Positions 35,163-50,229 of a stretch of 64,000 bases of DNA are shown here, in pieces. Each line of letters opens with the position of its first letter. Positions within the stretch are counted from its first letter, which is position 1. Made by a program: the position numbers and the translations under genes. The DNA lies in contig NW_009799179.1 in the NCBI RefSeq assembly GCF_000213175.1, positions 8,388,705 through 8,452,704 on the forward strand, given 5' to 3'. The notes beneath the pieces are model-generated. The model saw only the letters and a list, made by a program, of their open reading frames with translations. It was not told the DNA's origin and ran no database searches. Source of the DNA: Neurospora tetrasperma FGSC 2508 (Eukaryota > Ascomycota > Sordariomycetes > Sordariales > Sordariaceae).

Positions 35163-38100
35163 AGTAGTACCTACAACTCAATTTCAAACCAACCTTATTA
35201 TTTCTTATATCTCTTCCTTTTATCGAAGAGGGAAATATATTAAATTTAATAATAATTTATTAAATTTATTAACTATTATTCAACTTTTACCCTTTTAAAC
35301 TAAATATTTATATTTTCTATTCCTTAGAATCCCCTTTTTTTACTACTTTATTACTACTCAATTAAATCTAAAGGTTAAATTAAATAATATTAAAAACCGA
35401 CTAAGTAAACCCTTAAATAGCTTTTACCTTCTAAGAGGAAAGTCTAATATATAAAGTATATTAAATTATTAAATTTACTATATTCAAACTATAACTTTAC
35501 TATAAAGAAAGACTTCAGCCTCTAGCCGCCGAGCTACTTATTAAAGCTATACAACTATATTTAAATAAAGAAACTAATTATATTGAAATTAAACCTAATT
35601 AAACTATTAATACTAATAACGATATTTATAATAAAGGATAAATTATTAATTTAAATACAATAAATAGTAAAATTTAATAAGTTCTATACAAATATTGCAA
35701 TTTAGTTATTAATTATCCAGTCCCAATATGCTAGATTTAGCCGTTTACTACTAAAGAAGGTATATTAGTATAATTATAGAAGAAAAATTAGAAATAATTT
35801 ATAGTTTAAATTAAAGCGAATAATACTATTATTAATACTACTACTCAAATATTAATTCCCCCTAGTATTAATAATACTAGCGTTCACTCCTTGCTAATAA
35901 ATTTCTTAAATACTATTAAAATAATTAATATACTAACCTATATTAACCCAGTACAAATTCCTATATTATCTTCCTTACTACCTACGCTTGTTAAATAATA
36001 TATTTAATTAAGTCCAATTTAACGACCCTTCTCGCCTACCGAATTAATAATCTTACGAACGAATTTAATTATTAAAATTATTATTAATATTATTTAATAA
36101 CTAATTACTAATCCTACTACTAAATACTTCGGAAATTTTGCGTAAGCCGAAACTCTCCTACATTTAGCACAAAAATAGTAATAAAAATAAATAAAATATT
36201 ACCTAAGAATTATCCTTACTTATAATTTCCTAATATACCTTATTAATTAAAATTAAAATACTATATACTTTACCTAATGTAATATAAAGATTAGAAGTAA
36301 ATTTTTAAATCTTCTACTTTATTTTACACAACCTATCTAAAATACTATACGCTTAATTTAAAATAGTATAAAGCCCGGTTTTAGTCTCCTAATACCTATT
36401 ACTGTAAAGCGTATTGCTTCTTAACTTTATGAAAATTCTATAATTTATTATAATTAGCGCTCTAGCGGTTTTATCAGTCCTATTAGTAAAACGGTTATAA
36501 TTAGCGCTAAAAACCTACGTAATACTATTAATTTAATTAACTAAATAAAAAATCTTTGTATCGACCGTACTAATTGATAACCCCTATTTAATAATATTAA
36601 TTAATTTCCTATTTATTTTCGTAAATATATACCGCCTCTAACTATTAATTATTAAACTTCTAATTAAACCCTACGGATAAACCTCGAAGGATTAATAGAC
36701 TAAACTCTAATAAGTGAAAAATAAGTAAAATAATAAGGAATATTGCTAGTAACGCCGAATAACGGCGGTTACCTTCCTCCGGCCGTTCTAAAAATTCCTA
36801 TACTTTTTATGTACTTAATTTTTTATTAGAATATTTATCCTACTAATAACCCCTAAATTATATACTTCAACGTTCATTCTAATACTTTAAACCTATTAAT
36901 TAAAGCTAATAGTAATAGTACAATAATAGATAATTTAGCTCTCTATGAAATACTTAAGGATTTGTATAATTATATTAAAGAATTGGAAAATTGGAACTAA
37001 ACTTTCGCTAATTTTATTTTAAGGGCTAATATAAGTATCCGTTAATTTATTAAGAAAAAACTTTTTAAAATTATAAATATTAAAATATACTTCCCTAATA
37101 TAAAGCCGGATAAGAAGAAGAAGGGTATATATTAAGATAGTAAAATTAATATTTATATAGCCTTTTATAGGTTTAAAAATATAATTAAAGGGTATTTAAA
37201 GGATTATTTAGAAAAACGCTAAACTATTACTAACAACTTTAATTAATTATTCTGCAATATAACGCTACATTAATAGAATTTTACCCTTTCCGAAAATAAA
37301 TGTAATAATCTTCGTAGTAATTTTAATAAAATTTTTAATATATTTAGTATTATATTCGGAATTAAACCTTATGAAGTATAGAAATAACTAAATATAAATA
37401 AATTTATTATAGAATTGTATAAGATTAACAAATAATCGCTTTATAATTATTTAATTTAATTATTCCGGTATACTTATTTTTAGGGAGACGTTTTAAACTT
37501 CTAATTATATATTCGCTTATAGAATAATTTATACCTAATAATATAAACTACGTATATTCCTCCGGAATACAACGTTCGTTTCAATAATTATATTAATAGA
37601 ATTAAATAGAAGGTTATACTAATACGTTAATAATTTTTCAACGTATTAGAAAGTAGTTAATTAATTTATTATACGGTTAATAGCTTTAATAATAAGGACG
37701 ACGGTTTTAACATTTATATAAATTTTTAGAGAAATTATAATAGTAGTAAACTTTTTTAAAAGAATTTCTTATCCTACAATAATAGGTTCGGTAATAAATT
37801 AAGCGGAAAATCTTATTTTAATAAGGAATTTAGGAACTTTAGCAATAAGTTTAATAAATATAATATTAATTAGTTGGGTAATAATAACAGCTATTAACGT
37901 TATTGGGGTAAAAGATTTGAATACTATTAAATTTTACAGGACGGCTATTATATTTACACCTCCGCTATAATAATCTTTATAGACGATTTTAATATAAATA
38001 ATAAAGTTTACTACCTATAGAATAAAAGTTACTATTTTATTAATAATTTTAAGGAAGAAGTAGAAGAATCTATAATAGATACTTCTAAGGTTAAGTATAA

Positions 38101-38302
38101 TAATAAACCTTCTACCTATTTTACTAACTATCTAGCCCCTACTAAACTTTTATTTCCTAGTATCTTATTATTTTATATTCTTTCGCGTATAATAAATAAC
38201 GAACCAACAATTATTCTTAATACAATTCCTATTAGAAGTACTAACTCTAATAAACCTATACGACCCCTATTGTTAAATTTATTATCTAATATTAATTTTA
38301 CA

Positions 38303-38768
38303 TATAATAAACGGCAGTCTAATCTGCCTAAGTAGGATAGCTAAAGGTAATAAATTATCAGGGTCGTTCGGTAAAGCCAAAAGGTTCACAATAAATATAC
38401 GTACGTAATACTAGTCTTGGTAATAATGATCAATTGATTACTATCGAACTATCTAACAATTTAAATTCTCTAATCGTCCCTTTATACTTCGTACTTATCC
38501 CTAAGGTCTTATCCTTAGAATACCTACTTACAATAGTATTCTATTTACTATAAGCGCTATTTACTATAAGTATTGTTCATTATAAATACTACTCACCGTA
38601 AGCGTTGCTTATTGTAAGTACTACTTACCGTAAGCATTTTTCCTAGTAAGCGCCCTTCGGGTACTCTCCTACTTCTATCCTAATTTTAAATTATACTATC
38701 TTATTGTAAGCGGGGCTATTATATTTTAACAATTCAATTAGCCTATATAATTGCTTAAATTTGTAATA
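38303..38768 (-). repeat. LTR of Gypsy-B (3' LTR in element orientation)
   Basis: 466 bp, the same length as its partner at 45255-45720. It carries six tandem 16-bp sub-repeats at about 38544-38639. Confidence 0.93.
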
Positions 38769-41700
38769 CAATACCTCCCCTCCCTAACTAACATCCTCAA
38801 CGGCTTATTAATTTCCTAAAAGCACCTACTTACTCTTATTTTCTATAATTCCTTCGCCCATTAATCTAAATATAATAAACCTTCCCTTTTCCTCACCCCT
38901 TTACTTAAGATATCCGGTCGTATTTCTAAGCCTATATCTAATTCGTTAGCCCGTCGGCGCGTATTATTAACTTCTATTAAACGCTTTAATTCGATAATTA
39001 TACCTTATTAACGCTACTCTAATTAGAAATTCGTCTATAAGAAACTTCCTAGCGAAGCAAAATATAGAGAGTATATCCGGGTTGTATATCCTTATATAGA
39101 AGTAAATTATAATATAGAACGTAAATATCCCTTTAGGTTTAATAATATTTAATTACTAATTTTAATAATTGCGTATATTCTTACCGAATATTAATATATA
39201 GTTTAGGATATTAAAGTATTAATTTAAGAAGTTAATACAAAGTTTTTCGAATTTTAAGAAAGGAAGCTTTATTTAGCTTATTTAAAATAAAGGAAAAATT
39301 AATTGGTTAAGGAGGGTAAGGAAATATTGTTGTTAGCGCTAATAAAATTAGAGGTATAAAATAAAGAGAATAGGGCTATTAAGTAAAAGCCTAAATTTTT
39401 ACCTAATAAAGAGCGGCCTATTGTATTTACTATTTCTTCGACCCTTATACCTATAGGTTAAGTATCTTTAAACTTCTTAACTTACTTAGCCTCCTAACTA
39501 AATAATCCTCCGCCCCTAGCCGATCCGGGTTCCTCTAATAGAATTCTTCCAACTTCTTAGGGCAATTCAAATTCTTAACGGGTTCCTATATATTATCCTC
39601 GGAATTAAATCCTTCTTACTTAATAAAGTATTCCAACTCTCCCTTTTCTATCCTTAAATCTAAAATTTATTCTATATCTTACTCTTCTTCCTCATCCTCA
39701 ATATTAGTACGTATATTAACTCGTACGTTCTTAAGTACTAACTCTAATAGTATAATATAGAATAAGTATAATTTCAATTTTATAATATTAGGAATATCCA
39801 ATTAATATACTATATTAGAAATTTTCTTCTTAATTTTAAATAATCCTACCCGTCGGTTATTGAATTTCTTACTAAACCTCTTTATTCTAAAATTCCTAAT
39901 TAATAAAAGGATTTTATCCCCCTCTTTAAAATAAAGTCCTTCAAACCTTTTAATATTAAAATATTGGCTTATCTTTTATTAAATATATTCCAATTCTTCC
40001 TTAAGTTTCTTATATAATATATATAATTTTCTAACCTTAATTAAAGTTTTGGGAACGTTCGTATCTAATCTTTCTAAGAATTCTAATTCGTACCTATAGT
40101 TTGTAAAAAAAGGTAAAACCTTTGTAATCTCTATAAGGGAAGTATTATATATTAATTATACTGTAAATAATAGTTCTACCCAATTGCTTTATTCGAAATT
40201 AATATAATTCCTTAAATACTATTCTACAATTTAATTAATCCTTTCCGTTTATCCGTCTATCTACGGGTAATAAACTATTAATATTTTACTCTTAATACTA
40301 AACTTAATTATTAATATTTACTAGAATTTAAATACGAATTTAATATCCCTATCTATAATCTATTCCTTCGGCCAACTATATACTGAAGTAATATTCTAAT
40401 AAATTATATCTACAAATTACTCTACTAATTATATTTCCTTATATAATAGAAAGTAGCTCTACTTAATTAGCCTATCTACTATTATTAATATATTATTATA
40501 TATAATCCCTGTAGTAGTATCTATAGACGGTAGTAATTTAGTAATAAAGTCTATAATTACCGAACTCTATAGCCTTTCTACAATTTCTAAAAATTCGAAA
40601 AACCCGTATAGCTTATATCTTATAACCCTAATCCTACTACAGTATTTACAAGCCTACAATATTCGAACTACTTTAATTTTCATTCTTAGAAAATTGTAGT
40701 ATTACCGTATCCGTACTATAATTTTTATAATACTTATATATCCGCCTATTTTAGATATATAAATATCTATAATAAGCGCTTCGTATTACTTTAGCTAAAT
40801 ATAGGCCTTATTATAGTACTATAATTTATCGTTCTAGAGTATAATTCCCTCCTCCTAATTACCCTCCTATTGTTATTTATCTTTGGGAGTAATAATAGTA
40901 GTCTAATATTTCGGGGTTTAATCTTTAACCCTATAAATAGTATAGTATTTTATTTATTCTTATAAAGAATATACGAATATTTTATCTAATTATTCCTAGA
41001 ATAATAATATAAAAATTTCTATTATATTTTTTATATAATCTGCCCGGTAGTTTAAAGCGTCGGTTTGGGCGTTCTTTAAACCCTTTTTATAATTAATTTT
41101 AAAATTAAATTCTAATAAGAATTCGGCCTATTGCGTTTAGCGACTATTAAATACCTTTATAATTATAAAGTACCGAAGATTATTATAGTCGGTATAGATT
41201 TTATACTTTTATATATAGTTCTATTAAAGTATAGTCTCTATTCTTAAAACGCTTTAATAATAACCAAAAATTCCTTATTATAAATAAAGTAATTATAATA
41301 GAGTCCTTCCAACTTCTTTGAAAAGAAAGCTATAGGATATAATTTCCTTTAATTGTTATATTATTCTAATTATCCTCCGATAGCGTAATTTAATATATTG
41401 GTTTCAATTTTAAAGGGTTTATTTAGGTTAGGAAGTTTTAGTATAAGATTTATAATAATTGTATTATAAATAGCCTTAAAAACTTCTTCTTCCTCTTTTC
41501 CCTATATAAAAGCGGCCTCCTTCCTAGTAAGTTCGTACAACGGCCTAATAATCTTCCCGTAGTCCTATATAAATATTTAATAGAAATTAATAAACCCTAG
41601 GAATCCGTAGACTTCGATTGTATTCCTAAGTACAAATTAGTTCTGTATGGCTTCTATTTTATTTAGTTCTATCTTAACCTTATTTTCTAAAATTAAATAT

Positions 41701-44700
41701 TTAAGAAATATAATTTTCCTTATATAGAATTTACTTTTCTCTATATTAATAGAGAGTTTATATTTATATAGTATATTTAATACTTTTTTTATATATTCCT
41801 TATACTCTGTAAAAATTTTAGAATAGATAAGGATATTATTTAAATAATAAATAGTGAACTTATTGAAGTAGGGTCGAATTATATAATCGATAACGGATTA
41901 AAATATTATAAGTATATTAATTAACCCGAAAGGTATAATAAAGTACTTATAGTATTTATAGGGTATATAAAATACTATCTTTTATTTATCTCCCTCCTTA
42001 ATCCGGATATAAGTATAAGTAACGGATAAATTAAAGTATATAAAGTATTATACTCCTCCTAATTAATTTCGAATATGTAAAATTAAGGGTAGGGGATAAC
42101 TATTTCTTATAGTCTCTTAATTTAATTGCCTATAATTGATATAAAAGCATAATTTTCCGTCCTTCTTTAGTATAAATAAGATAGGGTACCCTATTAGCGA
42201 TATAAATTCCTAAATATATCCTTATTTTAAATTTTCGTTTAAGAACTTCTTTAATTCTATATTCTACTTCTCGTTAATATAATATACTTTAAAGAATTTA
42301 AATTTAACTCCTTCTTTGAATTTAATCTTATAATCCTATAGTCCTCGTAGTAATAATCCTTTAAAGTACTTATTAACGAAAGCTGGGTATCCTTAATATT
42401 CTACTAAAATTATTGTTTTTAGTTTCTCCGCTTATTAATTCTAATAATAATCGAATTTATATTAGGCGTTAATTATAAATATTTCTATTAACGTTACTAA
42501 CCCTTCTTTTATAATTTTACTACTTTTTATCGATAGTATAAATTATAATTTCTTATATTATTTATAATAGGGTTGTAAGAATAACGCTATTATAATTCGC
42601 TTCCTTCTATATTCTTAATTTTCTATTAGTAATTAGGTACGTCCTAGGATATAAGCGGCTACCTTCCTTCCAATTAATATTTAAATTGTATATAATATAC
42701 TATAAATACTTTAAAATTATATTTTTAAATAGCCCTATTTTAATAATATCGAAACTAACTTCGATTATCTTACCTTCTACTATAATAGGGAGTAGTAATA
42801 TTTCCCTTTTTACAATTTATATTTCGAAAAGTCCTTTTACTACGAAAGGAGCTTTTTTCTTCTTCTAGGGAATCCTCAATTAAATAACGAATTTAGGTAA
42901 AATAAAATTCAATTAAACTCTAGAATCTACTAATACGAAAATTTAATAGTTCTTTTAATAGGCTATAACTTTAAATCGCTAATCCTCTTTCCTTTCTTCT
43001 ATAATAGCGACCTCTATAGGTATTATAGGGTTTCGGATTTTATCTTTCTGACGGCTATATTGTTGGATAATTTATTTCGTTTGAGGACTTAATTTTCGTC
43101 GGGCCTCCCTAAAGGCCCTAAACTATTTCCTAATTCTTAATAATAATTATTAAAAGCGTCTTCTTCCTTAGGTTTAAATTCGTTTAGCGAATTGTATTCC
43201 TATAACTATACTATATATATAGCTTCTTCTTTATCCTTACGCTCAATTATTCTAATACTTCGAATATAGTTATTAAATTCCTTTTTAATATTCTAGGCTT
43301 TCTATTTTATATAAATAGGGTAATTGAATATCGGGTATTATTATTAATAATAGTCGGCTTCTCCCTATCCTATATAAATATAAATATTACGGGGGTGAAT
43401 AGTAAGTCTCTTAGATAATAGTTACTTATTGACCTTTACGAAAGGTTGTAGGCTAAATACAAACTATTCGTTGATAATAAGGGTAGTTTATAAATTGCTT
43501 CGGTTAAAAGTACGCGTAATCGGTTTAAATTATCTTTACCGATCTAGCCTTTTAATAAGTTAGAAACGGTTATTTCGCTTCTTCCTATAATATTCGTAGT
43601 AATTATTAATAATATATTAAAATTATAGTATCCGGTAATAAGCGTAATAAAGGGGGTATATTTAGACTGTATCCCCTTTAATTAGTTAATATACTTTTAA
43701 AGGTTCTAAAATTCGTTCCTAAGTAGCTTTAGGCTCCCCTTCGATAATAATTGCCTATTTCTTCCAAAAATTATCCTATAATTCGTTCTTCCCGCTCCTA
43801 TCCAAATAATATTATAACAGCTCCGTCCAATATCCGTTAACGAGGTAGTTAGGATATTTATATTAATATAAATTAATAAATTCGAGAATATTATATTCTT
43901 TAACCGTAGGTACTAGCGGGGGTACTAAGGGAGGAGTAATATTTATTATATATATAGTTGTAAAGAGAGTCCGGTTAGTATTGGGGAGGCTACTGATTTT
44001 TTCCTATATTGGGGCTTAGTATATTTATATTCAAAGTATTTTATCTTCTAGTACTTCCTCCTTATTAGGATCCTCCTTATTAGGTCTATTCTAATTATAT
44101 TCGTTATTAGCCTCCTAGTATACTTCTAAATCGTAATCTATACCCCTATCCAAAGCGTTCTCGAAATCGTTTTAACTATATTCGGTACTAGTAATCTTAA
44201 TTACCCTAACTCCTTCTACTACGGCGGTTTCCGCCTTCTTCTAATTTAATTATTTGGACGTATAGTAGTCTCTCTTTATATACCCAATCTTACTATAATT
44301 AAAATATTTAACCTTCGAAAGGTTTCGCTTACCTTAATTAGCTTAAACCGCATCGATTTTTATAAGTTTGGAATAAATAGTTCCGGAAATATAAATTCCC
44401 TAAATCCTCTTTCTCTTAGTATTAATATTATTAAACTTAAAAGGGACGAATATAATTATTCTTCCCTTCTTCTCCTATTCCTATTAGAATTATCAATTAT
44501 CGATATGAATAACTTTATTTATATAAGCGTTAATAATTTCGGAATGGTCTTCCTTATAGAGTTCGTCCTTAATTCGTTCCTTAAAACTATTATAGAATAA
44601 CTATATTAATTCATCGTCGTTAATATTATTATAAAGGGAATTTTATTTAAAAAATACAATATAGGTTAAAGTAAATTTAATTTATCGAAGATAGGTTAAG

Positions 44701-45254
44701 CGTTCCTAAACCCTATAAATTTTATTCTTTTCTCTAAAAATTCGGGAAAGGGCTTTAGTAAATTCGTTATACGAATTTAAGATTTTCTTAGTAAAGTCCG
44801 AAGCCTAGTCTCTATTCTCGTAGTAATTTTTAAAAATAGGCTCGTACTAAATAAAAGCTTTATTTACAAATCGAATACCTGCGTAGGCTACCTTCTCGAA
44901 CTTAAAGGCAAACTAATCTCTATAGAAGTAGAGATAAATATATATTTAAATTAAGAATCTTGTAAGGGCGGCCTATTAACTATTGAACTCCTTAAATATA
45001 AATAATTTAATCCTTGGTTTATTAATAGGAGTAATTCCCTCTCCTACCTTCGCTTCGGGGGTATTAGATCCAACCTTAAATTGAACTTTAAACTAGAAAA
45101 TACATTCCTATATAGCCTTAAACTACTATTAAACGGTAGCGAAATTTAAGGGCTCACTCTAAGTATTATTATTATTTCTAATATTAGTAAATATAGTAAA
45201 GCGAAGATAATACCTTTAATACTATCTGAAATAGGCTAAAGGGAGTAATTAACG

Positions 45255-45720
45255 TATAACGAACAGCAATCTAATTTACCTAAGTAGAATAACTAAAGGT
45301 AATAAACTATTAAAGTCGTTTAATAAAATTAAAAGGTTTATAATAAATATACGTATATAATATTAATCTTAATAATAATAATCAATTGACTACTATCGAA
45401 CTATCTAACAATTTAAATTCTCTAATCGTCCCTTTATACTTCGTACCTATCCCTAAAATCTTATCCTTAGAGTACCTACTTATAATAGTATTCTACTTAC
45501 TATAAGCGTTGCTCACTATAAGTATTATTTATTGTAAGTACTACTTACTATAAGTATTGCTTATTGTAAATACTATTTACCGTAAGTATTTTTCCTAGTG
45601 AGCGCCCTTCGGGTGCTCCCCTGCTCCTATCCTGGTCTTAAGTTATACTATCTTATTATAAGCGGGGCTATTATATCCCAACAACTCGGTTGGCCCGCGT
45701 AGTTGCTTAAGTTCATAACA
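45255..45720 (-). repeat. LTR of Gypsy-B (5' LTR in element orientation)
   Basis: 466 bp. By eye it differs from the other copy at roughly one site in six, apparently all transitions. The end near 45.60-45.72 kb keeps noticeably more G+C than the rest. Six 16-bp sub-repeats lie at about 45496-45591. Confidence 0.93.
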
Positions 45721-48700
45721 TTACAATAATTCCTAAATACTTAGAGAAGACCTAAACGTCTTATAGGTCGTCCGATCCTTCGTTTAATAATTAAATAACC
45801 TTTATTAAAAATAATTAAAAGTTATTTAACCGGGTTAGAATATTAAGGAAAATAAACGTCCAAATAAATTTACTAATATTAATAGACGGACAGAAGCCTA
45901 ATTTATTAAAAGTTATTATAAAAACCAATATACGCTACTTACTTTTACCGAAGAATAAACTATTAAAGTAATTCCGGATATTACTCTTAAGAATAGGGAG
46001 ATAAATTTACGAAAAATTATATTATACTTATAAATTAATATTAAATCTAGCCCTAGTATACCCGTCGTTACTATATATTTTAATTCGGGTTATTTATCGA
46101 CGGTAATAAATAAAATGTTTATTAAATAATTTTCGCCAAATATAAAATATATAGCAATACCGCCTAATATTATAAAAGGTATTAATTCGAAGACTATTAT
46201 TAATACAATCGCCGAATTTAATTTTTATATAGAGGGAAAGGTTAATAGTATTAAAATTAATAAATATTTTCAAATATCTACTTTAATTATTAATAAACTA
46301 AGCTTAAATATACTATTGGAAATAGATTTCCTTCGCTACTATAGTATAAAGTTAAATTTTAATACTATTCTGTATTTTTTTAAATCAGTTTTTAGTATAA
46401 AAGTCTAGGGCGAAGTCTATTCTAAAAGAATTAAAGAGGGGGAGGACATTCTAATTATTAAAATCTTCGCCAAATTTAATATTCTACTATTAAAAGGTCA
46501 ATTAAGAATTATTCTAATAAAGTATAGCGCCCAATTTAATAATTAATATAACCCAAATAAACGTCCTACTTATAAATTTTATATATAATACCCTTAATTA
46601 TTTAATACTATAATAAATAGTAAAATTTACAAAATTATACTATATTTAAACTAATTTAAAGAATTAGTATTTATACTTAAAGGGATATAAATAAGTATAA
46701 TTATACGACTATTATACGAAGTTAGTAAAACAATTATATTAATTAACGCTTTAAATATAAATTTTCTTATCTCTGAAATTTAAATTAAATTTACCTAAGA
46801 ATAATATATTATATTTATTAATAGAGCTACAAAGGATGAAAAGGAAGCAGCTATTAAAAAAAGCACCTTTAAAGTACCCTCCTACAGAATTACTAAATCT
46901 ATTAATATTAAAACTATTCTTTCTGAAGTAAGTATTAACATTTATAATATTAATTCTAATTTCTCGGAATAAATTAAGAGCCTCCTAAATAAATATATTA
47001 ACGTTTTTAGAAATAAAAGGATTGTACTAATAAAAGAGGAAGACAAAATACGTATTAATTTAATTGAAGGATAGTAAAATTAGCGAAGAATTATTAAATT
47101 TTACCCTCTAAATACTAAGGACTGCGAATTCCTTAATAAAGAATATAATAAAATATATATTTAAAGTAAAATATTATTTATATTTTATCCAACTCTTATT
47201 ACTTACCTAGTATTTATTATTTAGAAAAAGGTTAATAGGGTTAATAAAGGACGTACAATAATTAATCTTCGCCTATTTAATAATATTACTATACTAGATA
47301 TATATCCCTTACCCGACTAAAAAAATATTATTAATATTATAATTAGTAAAAAGTTCTATTTAATCTTTAATATAACTAGATTTTTCTACTAACTACCTAT
47401 TTTTATTAAATATTGTAACCGTATAGTAATTATTAATCCTTAAAGTTTTAAATAGTCTAATATTATATTAATAGGTTTTAAAAACTCTCTAATATTTATA
47501 TAAAAATTTATAGATAAACTATTCTTCGAATATTATTTATTCGTACGTACTTATATTAATAATATTATTATTTTTAATAATACTTAAGAGGAATACCTAA
47601 TATATTTAATTATTATTATAAATCTCCTTAATAAATATTATATTTATATTAACACTAACAAATCTTTTATAAAGTATTCTTCTATACAATTACTAAGCAA
47701 TATTATCGACAAAAAGGGTTGAAAACGTACGGAAAATTATATTAAAGCCTTTTAGAAGCTAATTTTCTCTAATCTATTTAATAATCTTAAGACCTATCTT
47801 AATATAATTAATTAATTATATTAAAATATATTATAGTTTACTATTAAAGAGGAATTATTTAACCAAAGAAAAATCGAATTACTATAGCAAATATACAAAT
47901 CGGGTAATTTACAAATAGGTTCGACAAAATAAATGAAACGAGTATATATATCAAAAGTTAAGTTCGAGCTAACCTCTGAAGAACGCGAAGCTTTCTATAT
48001 TATATAGGAAAACCTATATAATTAAGCCCATTTTTTCTACTATATAAAGAGTAAAGCGTTATTTATTAAGACTGACGTTAATAATTCGGTTTATAGTATT
48101 TATATTTTCTAATTGAAATACCTATAGGATAGAGAATCTATTCCTAAAATAAGTAAAATCCCGCTAACTATAATTAAACTAGTATATTTTCTATTAAAAT
48201 TAACGTCCTCCGCCGAAAAGAAGTACGGTTCTACGGAAGTAAAAATCGCAACTATTATTTAGGCCCTACGAAAATTCTAGAAGATAGTTCAATTTAACGA
48301 ATATTGTATTAATATTATTACTAACTATACTTCTACCATCAGGATTATTAAATATATATTGCTACGTATAATAGATTTAATTAAAACTAATTTAAAGCTC
48401 GTAAATACTACTAATTAAATATCCTAATTTAATTTAAATATATGCTATATTTTTAGACTATTAAATATTATACTAGATATACTATTAAAATTGCCAACTA
48501 CTGAAGTAATTAATAAGAATAATATATTTAACGAGCTAATTAATATTTAATCTAACTTTGTACAAATAGAAAATATTAGTTATTAGAATAGTTTTAACGC
48601 CTTTTCTCTTATATACATAGAAGTTATTCCGGATATATATTAAATTTCGCTGGTTATTATACTAGAATTTTACTAATAATTAATTGAAGTTTATCCTAAA

Positions 48701-50229
48701 GACTCTAAATATATTAAGGTTCTCCGTTTAATTAATAAAGCTAATACTCTAAGGTATATCTATATATAACAATTAGAAAAGTACTTAAACCTATTAGTAA
48801 GCCCCTATCTACTTGAGGATAGGCTACTTTATTATATTAACTATTAAAACGTATATCGGCTATATATCCCCCGAATTTATATATAGAAGATGCTAGAGTT
48901 GGTATATAATAAGAAGTACTACTTTAAAATCAACCGGATAATAGATAATTTATTATACTTTTATATAAAAAAGAAGATTTAAATAGTATGTAAATATATT
49001 AAATATTACGAAGTTTACTATTAAAATTAATGAAACTAGTAATTAATATTTAGAGAGTTATTACTAATTCGAACGTTCCTAAAGCCGTTTTATATAATAA
49101 TTATAGACTTTATTATTAATATATCGATAGTTAAATCGGCTAGTATAATATAGGCTTTAAAAGGTTTCTTTAAGTTCGATATAATATATACTATTACTTA
49201 TAAATTTAATAAGAAAGTACTACTAATAATTAGGTATTCTACCTACGGTATATAAAAATAAATTAAAATATTATTTCAAACTTTACAATTCTATAATTAG
49301 GATTTACCAATAGCTATTATTAACGACCGAAATTCTAAATTTGTATTAGCAATTTAGAGGAGTATTTTCAAAGTATTAGCTATTAATCTACTATTTTCAA
49401 CGGTATACTACGCTTAAACTAACGGACAATTGGAAAGAATTAACTAGACTATTAAAATAATAATTCGAATATAATATATAACAAACATTATTCCTTAGAT
49501 ATTAATATTAATAGTATTATAATAAAATTTAAATAATACTATTTAATTTGCAATTAAACTATCGCTAAATAAACTAATATACAATTTTAAATTATAAGCT
49601 ACCTTCGATCTACTCGTACCGAATAATTAGGAAGTTACTACTATAAAATCCTTAATTCTTATCTATTAAAAATATTAATTTAAAGCCATAAAACTTATTA
49701 ATTAAATTAGGATAATTGCTAAAAAGTAATATAATTCTAAGTATTCTCTAATAACATTCAAAATAAATAATAAAATTTACTTACGTTTTAAGAAAGGTTA
49801 TTATCTACTTAAAAACCTAAAGAAAAAATAGTCAATAGAGCGAATAAGTCCTTACTAGATCCTTAAAAAAATTAGTTTATTAGCCTATAAATTTAATTTA
49901 CTTAATACTTAACGCACCTATTCTATTATATTTATAGTATATTTTTATAAACTAATATAAAATTCCAATCTATTTAATTGCGAAATTTAACTACTATTAC
50001 CGCTTAAAATAAATAGGTAGGAAGAGTAGGAAATTAAAAATTTTATTACTAAAAGTTAAAATGCGTTGAATATATAATATTTAATTAAATAAACTAAATT
50101 TTAAAATAAAAATAATATGTAGGAATTATATAGTAAGCTTATAAAGAATTCGAAAGAGATAGTAGAAGAATTCGACGTAGAATATCTATTAAAATTACCG
50201 TTCTAAAGTAATGATAGGAGGGTAATTTA

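Larger units (their letters stand above)
38303..45720 (-). mobile_element. Gypsy-B: fossil Ty3/Gypsy LTR retrotransposon nested in Gypsy-A
   Basis: 7418 bp bounded by 466-bp LTRs and a 5-bp target duplication TTACA (38298-38302 and 45721-45725). On the minus strand it reads, from high to low coordinates: gag-like region with a zinc-knuckle-like patch (about 44.25-44.31 kb), reverse transcriptase with its active-site box near 41.8 kb, and integrase with a DFITxLPPS-like patch near 40.53 kb. This order is Ty3/Gypsy. It interrupts the gag-pol part of Gypsy-A and is therefore the youngest of the three layers. It is heavily damaged throughout, with many breaks, and not functional. Because RIP mutates duplicates quickly, LTR divergence cannot be turned into an age. 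Confidence 0.92.

Noticed and set aside
42686-42868. 60-codon open frame within Gypsy-B
   Set aside because: It lies on the opposite strand to the element's coding direction in very A+T-rich sequence, where chance frames rich in I, F, S and T are expected.
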